Positions 36,873 to 45,305 of a stretch of 64,000 nucleotides of DNA are shown here, piece by piece (within the stretch, counting starts at the first letter, position 1; each line of letters begins with the position of its first letter). The position numbers and the translations under genes are program-made. The stretch lies in NCBI GenBank assembly GCA_022825885.1, contig JAJDVY010000017.1, positions 107,459-171,458 on the forward strand, written 5' to 3'. The stretch comes from Nitrospirales bacterium. GTDB lineage: Bacteria > Nitrospirota > Nitrospiria > Nitrospirales > UBA8639. The notes under the pieces were generated by a model, which made no database searches, was not told where the DNA came from, and was given only the letters and a program-made list of their open reading frames with translations.

Positions 36873-38585
36873 ATGACTCACGAACATCAACTCTCCCTTG
36901 CCCTACCCCCGCCGTCGGATGATGGGGAGGTGCCACTGATTCCGGTCCGGATGGTGAACGAGTGGGTCTATTGTCCGCGTCTCGCTTATCTGGAGTGGAT
37001 CGAAGGTGAATGGGCTGAAAGTGGGGATACGGCGGAAGGGAGGCACGTTCATGCCCGGGTCGATGAAGGTGGGGGCTATCTGCCCGCACCTGAAGACCTC
37101 GACGAAGAAATGAATCGAGCGAAGGCGGTCACCCTCTCATCGGAGCGCTTGGGCATTATTGCAAAGATGGACGTAGTGGAGACAGATGGAGGAATGGCGA
37201 TGCCCGTGGATTTCAAGAAAGGCAAGCGGCCTCACGTGGCAGCAGGGGCCTATGAACCGGAACGGGTCCAGGTTTGTGCCCAAGCGATGATTCTTGAGGA
37301 CAACGGATACAGTGTTGAGCGTGGTGCATTGTGGTACGCCGGTTCACGTGAGAAGGTGCCGGTCGTCCTGGACGATGAACTTCGCGCTCTGACGCTGGAG
37401 GCCATCTTCGGCCTTCGCTCGGCCGCTGCCTCCGGGCATCGCCCTCCACCGCTCGAAAACAGCCCCAAGTGTCCGCGCTGCTCCCTTGCCGGCATCTGCT
37501 TGCCGGATGAAACTAACCTGTTCAGAAAAGGGTATCCCCCTCGGCCGCTCAATCCATCTGATGACCCGGCGTTGCCCCTTTACGTGCAGACACCTGGCGC
37601 ACGACTGCGCAAGAGCGGAGAACAATTGATTGTCGAGACTGAGGAAGAGAAGGTAGAAGTGCCAATGATCGATGTTTCACAGGTGGCTTTGGTCGGGCCT
37701 GTCTCTGTGACAACGCCGGCGCTGCACGCCCTGATGCGCGCTGAGGTTCCGGTGTCGTGGTTTTCCATAGGAGGCTGGTTCTTGGGTCATACGGTTGGAA
37801 CCGGCAACGGCAATGTAGCAGTACGCGAGGCTCAGTATCGCCTTGCCTTCGATGAGTCGCGTTGTCTCGCGTTTTCGCGAGGGTTGGTGGAAGCCAAGGT
37901 GCGTAATTCGCGGACCATGCTTCGCCGCAACTGGCGTGCTGAACGGGGCATAGACACCAAGGAAGAGACCCTGACCCGACTGAAGCGCATAGCTCAGCAG
38001 GCGTCCTACGCCAAGGACTCTCAACAACTCCTGGGGATCGAGGGTGAGGCAGCCGCCATTTACTTTGCCTGCTTCGAAAACATGCTTGCAATAGATGCCA
38101 AGCAAGACTGGGATGCGTTCTCCTTCTCGACGCGCAACCGGCGTCCGCCCACGGATCCCGTGAACGCGATGCTGTCGTTGGCCTATGCCTTGCTGACGAA
38201 GACCTTTGCGACGGCAATCTCGGCGACGGGGTTGGATCCGTACATGGGCCTGTATCACCGCCCTCGCCACGGTCGTCCGGCACTGTCCCTCGACTTGATG
38301 GAGCCGTTTCGTCCCATTGTCGCTGATTCCTGTGTGATCCAAGCCATCAATAATGGCGAAGTCAAGCTTGGAGATTTTGTGTTCAACGGACCTGCCTGTG
38401 CGCTGAAACCCGGAGGTCGCAAGGCGTTCATGGCCGCGTTCGAGCGCCGTATGGAACAGGAGACCACCCATCCGCTTTTTGGCTATCGGGTCTCCATGCG
38501 CCGGCTGATTGACGTTCAGGCAAGGCTGTTCGCCCGATATTTGCAGGGTGAAATCCCTACTTATCCGCACTATTTGCCCAGGTAA
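36873..38585 (+). CDS. cas4-cas1: Cas4-Cas1 fusion protein
   Basis: 570 residues. The Cas4 part (about 25-215) has an N-terminal Fe-S cysteine (C34 in VYCPRLAYLEW), a nuclease core with MPVDFKKGKRP, and the C-terminal cysteines C200, C203 and C209 (CPRCSLAGIC). The Cas1 integrase part (about 230-570) has LLGIEGEAAAIYF, YHRPRHGRPALSLDLMEPFRP and the following D/E residues of the metal site. The fusion is typical of type I-U/I-G systems. Cas4 selects PAM-bearing prespacers for Cas1-Cas2. It lies 5 bp before cas2. Confidence 0.95.
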   Translation: MTHEHQLSLALPPPSDDGEVPLIPVRMVNEWVYCPRLAYLEWIEGEWAESGDTAEGRHVHARVDEGGGYLPAPEDLDEEMNRAKAVTLSSERLGIIAKMDVVETDGGMAMPVDFKKGKRPHVAAGAYEPERVQVCAQAMILEDNGYSVERGALWYAGSREKVPVVLDDELRALTLEAIFGLRSAAASGHRPPPLENSPKCPRCSLAGICLPDETNLFRKGYPPRPLNPSDDPALPLYVQTPGARLRKSGEQLIVETEEEKVEVPMIDVSQVALVGPVSVTTPALHALMRAEVPVSWFSIGGWFLGHTVGTGNGNVAVREAQYRLAFDESRCLAFSRGLVEAKVRNSRTMLRRNWRAERGIDTKEETLTRLKRIAQQASYAKDSQQLLGIEGEAAAIYFACFENMLAIDAKQDWDAFSFSTRNRRPPTDPVNAMLSLAYALLTKTFATAISATGLDPYMGLYHRPRHGRPALSLDLMEPFRPIVADSCVIQAINNGEVKLGDFVFNGPACALKPGGRKAFMAAFERRMEQETTHPLFGYRVSMRRLIDVQARLFARYLQGEIPTYPHYLPR

Positions 38586-38590
38586 ACGGC

Positions 38591-38884
38591 ATGGCCGACG
38601 AACGTCTCTATATCGTGACTTACGACATCGCCGAGCCGAAGCGCTGGCGGCGCGTATTCAAGGCCATGAAAGGCTACGGCTACTGGCTGCAATTGTCAGT
38701 TTTCCAATGTCGACTGACGGCTAGGCGGCGCGCTGAAATGACCGCCCGCTTGGAAGGTTTAATCAAATTGGCGGAGGATCATGTGCTGATTCTTGACTTG
38801 GGTCTTGCCGATCGAGTTGATCCTCACGTCGAGAGCTTGGGTAAGGGCTATGAAATACCGACCAGGCAGGCGACAATTGTCTAG
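38591..38884 (+). CDS. cas2: CRISPR-associated protein Cas2
   Basis: 97 residues. The start RLYIVTYDIAEPKRWRRVFKAMKGYG shows the ferredoxin-like Cas2 fold with the conserved Asp of YDI, and the segment QLSVFQCRLTARR follows. It forms the central dimer of the spacer integration complex with the Cas4-Cas1 fusion. It is the last cas gene before the leader and array. Confidence 0.95.
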   Translation: MADERLYIVTYDIAEPKRWRRVFKAMKGYGYWLQLSVFQCRLTARRRAEMTARLEGLIKLAEDHVLILDLGLADRVDPHVESLGKGYEIPTRQATIV

Positions 38885-39094
38885 GTTCCAATATGCCGAA
38901 CCTCCTGCGAGCACTTTGGTGTCCCCGAAATGGTGGGGAGGTCTCGCATCAGATTTTTCGCTTTTATGATGAGGAGATACCTGAGATCTATATGGATCTT
39001 GCAAAAAGCGTTCTGGTACTCTTGGAGATATCAGAGTCCAGGGCTCGCGTCGTGTAAAAATAAGCCTACTCAAACAAAGAGATCCAAGGCAGCC
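38885..39094 (+). promoter_or_regulatory. Probable CRISPR leader
   Basis: 210 bp without a gene between cas2 and the first repeat. It is locally AT-richer near the repeat (for example GTAAAAATAAGCC and CAAACAAAGAG). The degenerate repeat is at the far end of the array, which places the leader on this side. Confidence 0.6.
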
Positions 39095-39347
39095 AATTCC
39101 GAGGCATGCGTGCCTCGGCCTCATTGAAGCGACAAAGCAGCGGATTATGAACGCGAACAATCGGAGAAATTCCGAGGCATGCGTGCCTCGGCCTCATTGA
39201 AGCAGGAGTGTCCCGGTCCGGTTCGTCACGGTACACACAATTCCGAGGCATGCGTGCCTCGGCCTCATTGAAGCTTCGGACTCGGAGAAAATAGCAAAAA
39301 CTAGGGATTTGAATTCCGAGGCATGCGTGCCTCGGCTTCATTGACGC
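39095..39347 (+). CRISPR. Type I-G CRISPR array, 4 repeats and 3 spacers
   Basis: 36-bp repeats at 39095-39130, 39168-39203, 39239-39274 and 39312-39347. The first three are identical; the fourth carries two substitutions (GGCTTCATT and GACGC), marking the trailer end. The repeat contains a hairpin CCGAGGCA-TGCG-TGCCTCGG and ends in CCTCATTGAAGC, the usual 3' end of type I-U/I-G repeats, so the crRNA 5' handle is probably ATTGAAGC. Spacers are 37, 35 and 37 bp. The array is short for such a complete cas set. Confidence 0.97.
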
Positions 39348-39374
39348 GCCGGCGGGTTGTTGGAGGCTGATTGC

Positions 39375-39587
39375 TCAAGACGCTCGGCCAACCCAGACTT
39401 TGATAATGGATTGGCGGGTTACGCCAAGTCGCCTAGCTTCCCTATCCAGGGAATCGATCATCCAAACGGGAAAATCAACGTTGACTCTTTTCTGCTCTTG
39501 CAGGAGTCTGCGAGCTTTTGATACATCCAAGACATGCGAGACGTCTTTGCCTGCATCAAAGTCCGAATCAAATTTCTTGGCTTTCAT
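39375..39587 (-). CDS. BrnA/CopG-type antitoxin
   Basis: 70 residues. The pattern MKAKKFDSDFDAGKDVSHVLD, then KRVNVDFPVWMIDSLDREARRLGVTRQSIIKVWV is the standard ribbon-helix-helix antitoxin of BrnTA systems. Its start overlaps the end of a BrnT-like frame by 20 bp. The antitoxin is intact, but the toxin has lost its 5' part, so it is now probably an orphan. It lies between the CRISPR array and the glycosyltransferase gene, on the opposite strand. Confidence 0.88.
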   Translation of the reverse strand: MKAKKFDSDFDAGKDVSHVLDVSKARRLLQEQKRVNVDFPVWMIDSLDREARRLGVTRQSIIKVWVGRAS

Positions 39588-39766
39588 AAATCAATACCTC
39601 CTCTACACGAGATCGACGAACGGAAATAATCCTAATACGGCCGCCTCTCGGCGTGACAATAGCTGACCAGTGTTTACCCTTGGTGCGGCCTATGACCAAA
39701 AACCGTCTTTCATCCTCTGTTTTTGCCCGAATTTCAACAGGAAGGAACGTTTTCGGTAACGGGAGT
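39568..39766 (-). pseudogene. brnT toxin remnant (5' part deleted)
   Basis: An open frame without a start codon reads VEIRAKTEDERRFLVIGRTK, then HWSAIVTPRGGRIRIISVRR and stops inside the antitoxin start, as in intact BrnTA pairs. The N-terminal half (F-x-W-D...K-H-G) is missing; an in-frame TGA lies at 39767-39769. Homology appears to begin near 39735. Confidence 0.75.
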
Positions 39767-39767
39767 C

Positions 39768-40928
39768 ATGGACACGTACACCATCCATTGCTGCCTCGCG
39801 ATCTTGGCTGCGGGATTTTGGGTGCCGGCCGGCATCTGGCTCATGACCAAGCGGGACGCATTCACAGTGCTGGCGTCCGTCCCGGTCGAAGACGATACCC
39901 CGTTCCCTGCCGTCTCGATTGTGATTCCGGCTCGAAACGAGGAGCGGAACCTGGAGCAGGCCCTGAAATCAGTCCTGGACTTGGACTATCCGGATATCGA
40001 GATCATTGTGGTCAATGACCGGTCGACGGACCGTACGGAAGTGATCCTCGACAAAATGGCGCAGCGGGACCCGCGACTGAACGTGGTGACGATTGAAAGC
40101 CTGCCGGTTGGCTGGATCGGAAAGCCGCGCGCGTTGCACGTTGGAGCGGAACGGGCCCGAGGCGAATTCCTTCTCTTCACCGACGCGGATATCATGTTTC
40201 ACCCGTTCGCGCTCAGAAAAGCCGTGGCGCACGTGCAGACAAACGGGTTTGATCACGTGGCCCTGATCCCGAAAGGCACCATGCCCGGGAATTTCCTGAC
40301 GACGCTGTCCGCTACCTTCGCCATGTTCATGTTCATGATCTTCAAACCGTGGGAAGCCCGAAATCCGCGGAGCCGGTGCTACATGGGCGTCGGGGCGTTC
40401 AACCTGATCCGGACGTCGGTCTACCGGGCCCTGGGCGGTCATGAGCCGGTGGCCCTGCGGCCGGACGACGATCTGAAATTTGGAAAACTGGTGAAAGACG
40501 CCGGCTACGGGCAGGACGTGCTGAACGGGAGGGGAATGGTCACGGTGGAATGGTACCGGTCGGTCGCGGAACTCATCGACGGCCTCATGAAAAACATGTT
40601 TGCGGGAATGGAGTATCGCGTCTCGTCGGTGATGGCGGCGACCCTGGCTGCCCTGGTTATACACATCTGGCCGTGGATCGGCGTCTGGATGACCGGGGGA
40701 TGGCCCCAAGCCGGCTATGCCGTGGCGATCGTCATGATGATCGTCAGCTTTGGGTGCGTCATGGGACCGTTCGGGGTGAAATGGTGGCAGGGCCTGTTGC
40801 TGCCCCTCACGATTGGCCTGTTGGTCTATATCCAATGCCGTTCGGCGGCACTGGCGCTCTGGCGGGGAGGTATCATCTGGCGGGGCACCTTTTATGGATT
40901 ACGCCAACTGAAAACGGGTAAAGGATGA
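39768..40928 (+). CDS. Membrane-associated family 2 glycosyltransferase
   Basis: 386 residues from ATG 39768 (GGGAG upstream; a start at 39723 would overlap the brnT remnant). There is one N-terminal membrane segment (about 6-27), then a GT-A catalytic domain with VSIVIPARNEERNL, VVNDRSTDRT, GWIGKPRALHVGAERARGEFLLFTDADI (DAD metal site), and three C-terminal membrane segments. The pattern resembles hopene-associated (HpnB-type) and carotenoid-type transferases, but the acceptor is unknown. The strand and gap suggest that it starts a new unit followed by the cupredoxin gene. Confidence 0.85.
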   Translation: MDTYTIHCCLAILAAGFWVPAGIWLMTKRDAFTVLASVPVEDDTPFPAVSIVIPARNEERNLEQALKSVLDLDYPDIEIIVVNDRSTDRTEVILDKMAQRDPRLNVVTIESLPVGWIGKPRALHVGAERARGEFLLFTDADIMFHPFALRKAVAHVQTNGFDHVALIPKGTMPGNFLTTLSATFAMFMFMIFKPWEARNPRSRCYMGVGAFNLIRTSVYRALGGHEPVALRPDDDLKFGKLVKDAGYGQDVLNGRGMVTVEWYRSVAELIDGLMKNMFAGMEYRVSSVMAATLAALVIHIWPWIGVWMTGGWPQAGYAVAIVMMIVSFGCVMGPFGVKWWQGLLLPLTIGLLVYIQCRSAALALWRGGIIWRGTFYGLRQLKTGKG

Positions 40929-40951
40929 AAAAGGGATTTCGTTGTGAAAGT

Positions 40952-40981
40952 TTGGAGTCAGTCCCGGACGGGGTGTATACT
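40952..40981 (+). promoter_or_regulatory. Candidate promoter of the cupredoxin gene
   Basis: TTGGAG-18 bp-TATACT. The start would fall near 40988, which supports the cupredoxin ATG at 41015 over the upstream ATG at 40925. Confidence 0.4.
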
Positions 40982-41014
40982 ATCTCTATGTGTACCCGTC
41001 CTTCAGGGAACGTG

Positions 41015-41428
41015 ATGTCGAATACCAAAGAACATGGAATGCAGCAAGGAAATGACGTTGTGAGACGATCCGTACTGGGCGTGCTGGTATTGGTGTCGGT
41101 CCTGACGACCTCCTGGGTCGGCGCCGTGTCGGCACCGTTCAGAATTCAAATGGAATCCAGGTCTCCCTATTTCGCGCCGGTCACCGCCATGGTGAGGGCC
41201 GGCAATCCGATTCGATGGGAAAATCCCACGGGTTCGCATCACACGATTACGCATAACGGATGCCGGGGGACCGGCGCCTGCGCCTTCGATTCCGGATCCA
41301 TCGGGCCGGATGGCGTGTTCGAAATAGCGGAGTTGCCGCCAGGGCAGTATCCCTACCATTGCGCGTTGCATCCGATCATGCGTGGGACGGTCGTCATTGT
41401 GGATACGGAGCTTTCCTCGGAAGTCTAA
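41015..41428 (+). CDS. Exported cupredoxin (plastocyanin-like)
   Basis: 137 residues. An N-terminal signal peptide (RRSVLGVLVLVSVLTTSWVGAVSA) is followed by a single small cupredoxin domain. Type 1 copper ligands are visible as His in GSHHTITHNG and Cys-His-Met in YHCALHPIMRG. The extra Cys pair (NGCRGTGAC) may form a disulfide. It is probably a periplasmic electron carrier. The longer start at 40925 would put about 30 residues before the signal peptide and lies upstream of a candidate promoter. Confidence 0.88.
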   Translation: MSNTKEHGMQQGNDVVRRSVLGVLVLVSVLTTSWVGAVSAPFRIQMESRSPYFAPVTAMVRAGNPIRWENPTGSHHTITHNGCRGTGACAFDSGSIGPDGVFEIAELPPGQYPYHCALHPIMRGTVVIVDTELSSEV

Positions 41429-41579
41429 CCCCTCGACGTGCTTACAATCCGCCAATACCACTTAAAGAGAACCTGCGAATAGGGAACGGGAAATATCCGG
41501 TGCATGCCCCTTGACTCCGGCACATACGGTTATATTATGAAACAGGGTGAAGAACCTGGAAGAGGGAACGGAGAACACA

Positions 41580-42530
41580 GTGGACGACATGGTTGAACTG
41601 CGACAACTGCGGAAAACATTTGGGCCGATCGTGGCCGTGGACGAGGTGTCGTTCACGGTCGGCCGGGGGGAAGTGCTGGGCTTCTTGGGTCCGAACGGCG
41701 CGGGCAAATCCACGACCATGAAAATGATCACGGGCTTTCTGACTCCCACCCAAGGGACCGTGACGGTCAATGGCTTCGACGTCTGGAAGCAGCCGCTCGA
41801 AGCCAAAGAAAGCCTGGGGTATTTGCCGGAGGGGGCGCCGGCCTACGGGGAGATGACGCCGCTGAGCTTTCTGATGTTCGTCGGCGAGATGCGGGGGTTT
41901 CGTGGAGCGGAGTTGTCTCGCCGGGTCTCGGAGGTCATGGAAAAAGTAAATCTTGAGGGGGTCGCGCACCAGCCTATCGACACCCTCTCCAAGGGATTCA
42001 AGCGCCGGGTGGGCTTGGCCCAGGCCATCATCCATGATCCGTCTGTGTTGATTCTCGACGAACCCACCGACGGGCTCGACCCCAACCAAAAACATGAGGT
42101 GCGCGGGCTCATCAAAACCATGGCGCGGGAGAAGGCCATCATCCTGTCCACGCACGTGCTGGAAGAAGTCCACGCGGTCTGCACGCGCGCCATGATCATC
42201 GCCAGGAGCAAGGTGATCACCGACGGCACGCCGGCGGACTTGGAAGCCCGGTCCCGCTATCATAATGCGGTGATCCTGCGATTGCGGGGGCCGTGTGCCG
42301 ATGGCGTGCAGGCGATGCTGCAAGGGCTGCCCGGCGTCGAGTCGGCCGAGGCTCTCGACGGAGACGCGATGGAATACCGGATCCTGCCGAAAGACGGGCA
42401 ACCTATCATCGGAGCCGTCAGCCAGTGCGTCCATCGGCACAACTGGGACGTGGTCGAATTGTCCGTGGAACACGGGCACCTGGATGAAGTGTTCCGCTCG
42501 TTGACCATGCCCGCCCAGGCCCTCACGTAG
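41580..42530 (+). CDS. ABC transporter ATP-binding protein (GldA-like)
   Basis: 316 residues from GTG 41580 (GGAG 6 bp upstream). Walker A is GPNGAGKS, the signature region TLSKGFKRRVGLAQAI and Walker B VLILDEPTDGLDPNQ are intact, and STHVLEEV carries the switch His. The C-terminal 100 residues are the usual accessory domain of multidrug/gliding-type ABC ATPases. It is followed by a permease, a GldG-like protein and a DUF4340 protein, a set found together in many bacteria. The substrate is unknown. Confidence 0.93.
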   Translation: MDDMVELRQLRKTFGPIVAVDEVSFTVGRGEVLGFLGPNGAGKSTTMKMITGFLTPTQGTVTVNGFDVWKQPLEAKESLGYLPEGAPAYGEMTPLSFLMFVGEMRGFRGAELSRRVSEVMEKVNLEGVAHQPIDTLSKGFKRRVGLAQAIIHDPSVLILDEPTDGLDPNQKHEVRGLIKTMAREKAIILSTHVLEEVHAVCTRAMIIARSKVITDGTPADLEARSRYHNAVILRLRGPCADGVQAMLQGLPGVESAEALDGDAMEYRILPKDGQPIIGAVSQCVHRHNWDVVELSVEHGHLDEVFRSLTMPAQALT

Positions 42531-42580
42531 GAAAATCCAGGCAAAAACGAACACCCGAAAGGACCGGCAAACGACAACAT

Positions 42581-43315
42581 ATGGGCAGGGTCGGAGTCAT
42601 ATTCAAACGGGAACTGGTCGGGTACTTTGCCACGCCGATTGCCGCGGTATTCATCATCATCTTCCTGATGCTGGCCGGAGCCTTTACCTTCTATCTGGGC
42701 GACTTCTTTGCCCGCGGGCAATCGGACCTCATCCCTTTTTTCGACTTTCACCCGTGGCTCTACCTGGTCCTGATCCCGGCCTTGGCCATGCGGCTCTGGG
42801 CCGAGGAGCGGCGCGGGGGGACCATCGAATTGTTGTTTACCCTGCCCGTGACCTTATGGGAAGCCGTGGTCGGTAAGTTCCTGGCGGCTTGGTGTTTTAC
42901 CGGCATTGCGCTTACGCTCACCTTTCCCATGTGGGTAACGGTGAACATCCTGGGGGAGCCGGACAACGGAGTCATCCTGGCGAGTTACCTCGGCAGCTTT
43001 TTGATGGCAGGCGGCTTTATGGCCATCGGCTCATGCATGTCGGCCCTTACGAAGAATCAGGTCATTGCCTTCGTAATCAGCGTCGTGGTCGGGTTGGGGT
43101 TCATTCTCAGCGGCTTTGCCATGGTGCTGGATTTGTTCAGTGGGTGGGCCCCGCAATTCGTGGTGGAACTCATCAGCTCATTCAGTTTCCTGACCCACTT
43201 CAACGCCCTGAGTCGCGGGGTCGTCGACCTGCGCGACTTGGTGTATTTCCTCTCGCTCATCGGCTTTTGGTTGTTTGCCACGGCGCTTGTGCTGGAATGG
43301 AAGAAAGCGGAGTAA
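42581..43315 (+). CDS. ABC-2 type permease (GldF-like)
   Basis: 244 residues with six membrane segments. The start GRVGVIFKRELVGYFATPIAAVFI and the segment MRLWAEERRGGTIELLFTLPV are typical of the GldF/ABC-2 permease family. It lies between its ATPase (50 bp) and the GldG-like gene (8 bp). It would form the transmembrane channel of the complex. Confidence 0.93.
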   Translation: MGRVGVIFKRELVGYFATPIAAVFIIIFLMLAGAFTFYLGDFFARGQSDLIPFFDFHPWLYLVLIPALAMRLWAEERRGGTIELLFTLPVTLWEAVVGKFLAAWCFTGIALTLTFPMWVTVNILGEPDNGVILASYLGSFLMAGGFMAIGSCMSALTKNQVIAFVISVVVGLGFILSGFAMVLDLFSGWAPQFVVELISSFSFLTHFNALSRGVVDLRDLVYFLSLIGFWLFATALVLEWKKAE

Positions 43316-43322
43316 AGGACTC

Positions 43323-45290
43323 ATGAACACCAGGCTCCTGACAGGAGGCGGATTGGCCATCGCGGTGGTCCTGTTCTTCACGGTCAACGTCCTGAGTCAC
43401 GTGACGTTCCGGTCCGCCCGCGTCGATCTCACGGAACAACGGCTCTATACCCTCTCCGAGGGCACCAGAAACATTCTGCAAGGGCTTGACGAGCCGGTGA
43501 CCCTGCGGTTCTACCTGTCGAAGAAGCTGGCCGTGGAACTGGCCGGCATTCGCGGCTACACCAACCGCGTGCTGGAACTCTTGCGCGAGTATAAACAGGC
43601 CGCCGAGGGGAACCTGGTCCTGCACGTCATCGACCCTGAGCCCTTTTCGGAAGACGAAGATCGCGCCGTCGGATACGGCCTGCGCGGCGTCCCGATCGAC
43701 CAGGGCAACGCGCAGTTCTATTTCGGACTCGTGGGTACCAATGCCACGGACGACCGGGAACTCATTCCGTTCTTTCAACAGAGCCGTGAGGAATTTCTCG
43801 AATACGATCTCACCAAGCTCGTGTACCGGTTGGCCAACCCCAAACAGAAGGTCGTGGGACTGTTGAGCACCCTGCCCCTGGATGGCGGCTCGCAAATGCC
43901 GTTTCCGCAGGTCGCGGGTGGAGGTCCACCCTGGATGATCATGGACAGCATCCGGGAGGTCATGGAAGTCAAGGTCCTGGACAAGGCCGTGACGGACATC
44001 ACCGAAGACGTGGACGTACTCATGGTCGTGCATCCCAAACGGCTCGGTGCCCCGACCCTCTATGCCATCGACCAGTTCGTGTTGCGCGGCGGTCGTGCCG
44101 TGGTCTTCGTGGACCCCCATGGCGAAGCCGACCGTGTGCCGCCCAATCCCCGCAACCCCATGGGCATGCAAGGGCCGCGCAATTCCGATCTGGGTCCGGT
44201 CTTTGACGCCTGGGGTATCGAACTGGTCGATGGAAAAGTTGTGGGCGACCTCCCCTTGGCCAAACGAGTGAACTTCCAAAAGGAGGGTCGCATGACGGTG
44301 GCGGACTATCCTGTATGGATCGACCTGCCGCCCCGGCAACTCAATGCCGAGGACGTCGTGACCGCCAAACTTCCGAACCTCACCATGGCCTCGGCCGGGG
44401 TCCTGCGCAAAAAGGAAGATCGCGCGGTCGAGTGGACGCCCCTGGTGGAAACTGATGACCAGGCCATGCAAATCGATGCCGCCCGCTTACAGTTCATGCC
44501 CGACGTCGAAGGCCTTCTGCGGGACTACCGGCCGGGAGACGAAACCCTCGTGCTGGCCGCCCGCCTGACCGGCAAGGTGAAAACCGCATTCCCTGACGGC
44601 AGGCCGCCCGCGGAGGAAAAGGACGAACTGAAGAAACCGGAGACCGCGAGTGCCGACGAAGGACCCAATCCCCTCCCGCACGTGGCCGAATCCGCGGAGC
44701 CCATCAACGTCATCGTCGTGGCGGATACCGACATGCTGCAGGACCGGTTTTGGGTGCAAGTCCAGAATTTCCTGGGGCAGCGGATCGGGATCCCCACCGC
44801 CGGGAACAACGATTTTGTAACCAATGCCTTGGACAACCTGACCGGCAGTCACGACCTGATCAGTGTCAGGAACCGGGGGAGCTTCTCGCGTCCTTTCACC
44901 CTGGTCAGGGCCATCCAACAGGAAGCCGAAGCGCGGTACCGGCAAAAAGAACAAGCCCTGCAACAACGCCTGAAAGACACCGAACGGAAGATCCAGGACT
45001 TGCAGAGCCGCAAAGAAGATCAAACGACCGTTATCTTGAGTGCGGAACAGCAGACCGCGCTGGAGGGGTTCCGGCAGGACCTGGTGGTGACCAGAAAAGA
45101 ATTGCGCAACGTCCAACACGAGCTGCGGAAAAACATCGATAGCCTTGAAAACGTCGTGAAATTTCTCAACATCGGTCTCATGCCGTTGGTCATCGCCGTC
45201 GGCAGTGTCGTGCTCGGCGCTTGGAACATGCGCCGCCGCCACCGCGGCAGCGAGCCTTCCCCCTCTCCCCTTGGGAGAGGGCCGGGGTGA
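43323..45290 (+). CDS. GldG-like ABC transporter auxiliary protein
   Basis: 655 residues: one N-terminal membrane helix (about 4-26), a large extracytoplasmic domain of the ABC_transp_aux type (VDLTEQRLYTLSEGTRNIL, then FYLSKKL), a coiled coil at about 535-615, and a C-terminal membrane helix (about 620-640). The start at 43323 follows AAAGGA. It is the third gene of the ABC operon and probably bridges the permease and periplasmic partners. A hairpin-rich dispersed repeat overlaps its 3' end. Confidence 0.88.
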   Translation: MNTRLLTGGGLAIAVVLFFTVNVLSHVTFRSARVDLTEQRLYTLSEGTRNILQGLDEPVTLRFYLSKKLAVELAGIRGYTNRVLELLREYKQAAEGNLVLHVIDPEPFSEDEDRAVGYGLRGVPIDQGNAQFYFGLVGTNATDDRELIPFFQQSREEFLEYDLTKLVYRLANPKQKVVGLLSTLPLDGGSQMPFPQVAGGGPPWMIMDSIREVMEVKVLDKAVTDITEDVDVLMVVHPKRLGAPTLYAIDQFVLRGGRAVVFVDPHGEADRVPPNPRNPMGMQGPRNSDLGPVFDAWGIELVDGKVVGDLPLAKRVNFQKEGRMTVADYPVWIDLPPRQLNAEDVVTAKLPNLTMASAGVLRKKEDRAVEWTPLVETDDQAMQIDAARLQFMPDVEGLLRDYRPGDETLVLAARLTGKVKTAFPDGRPPAEEKDELKKPETASADEGPNPLPHVAESAEPINVIVVADTDMLQDRFWVQVQNFLGQRIGIPTAGNNDFVTNALDNLTGSHDLISVRNRGSFSRPFTLVRAIQQEAEARYRQKEQALQQRLKDTERKIQDLQSRKEDQTTVILSAEQQTALEGFRQDLVVTRKELRNVQHELRKNIDSLENVVKFLNIGLMPLVIAVGSVVLGAWNMRRRHRGSEPSPSPLGRGPG

Positions 45291-45295
45291 GGGAA
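45257..45295. repeat. Dispersed hairpin repeat CCCCTCTCCC/GGGAGAGGG (copy 1)
   Basis: CCCTCTCCCC-TT-GGGAGAGGG followed by GGGGTGAGGG. A sister copy at 60576-60612 shares the order. It overlaps the 3' end of the GldG-like gene and supplies the GGTGAGGGAAG leader of the next gene. Confidence 0.65.
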
Positions 45296-45305
45296 GAGCC
45301 ATCCC

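Noticed and set aside
37549..38570. Minus-strand frames of 244-297 codons opposite cas4-cas1
   Set aside because: Antisense shadows of a gene with clear Cas4 and Cas1 motifs.
41535..42554. Minus-strand frame of 339 codons opposite the ABC ATPase
   Set aside because: The plus-strand gene has Walker A, signature and Walker B motifs; the antisense frame is a codon-bias artefact.
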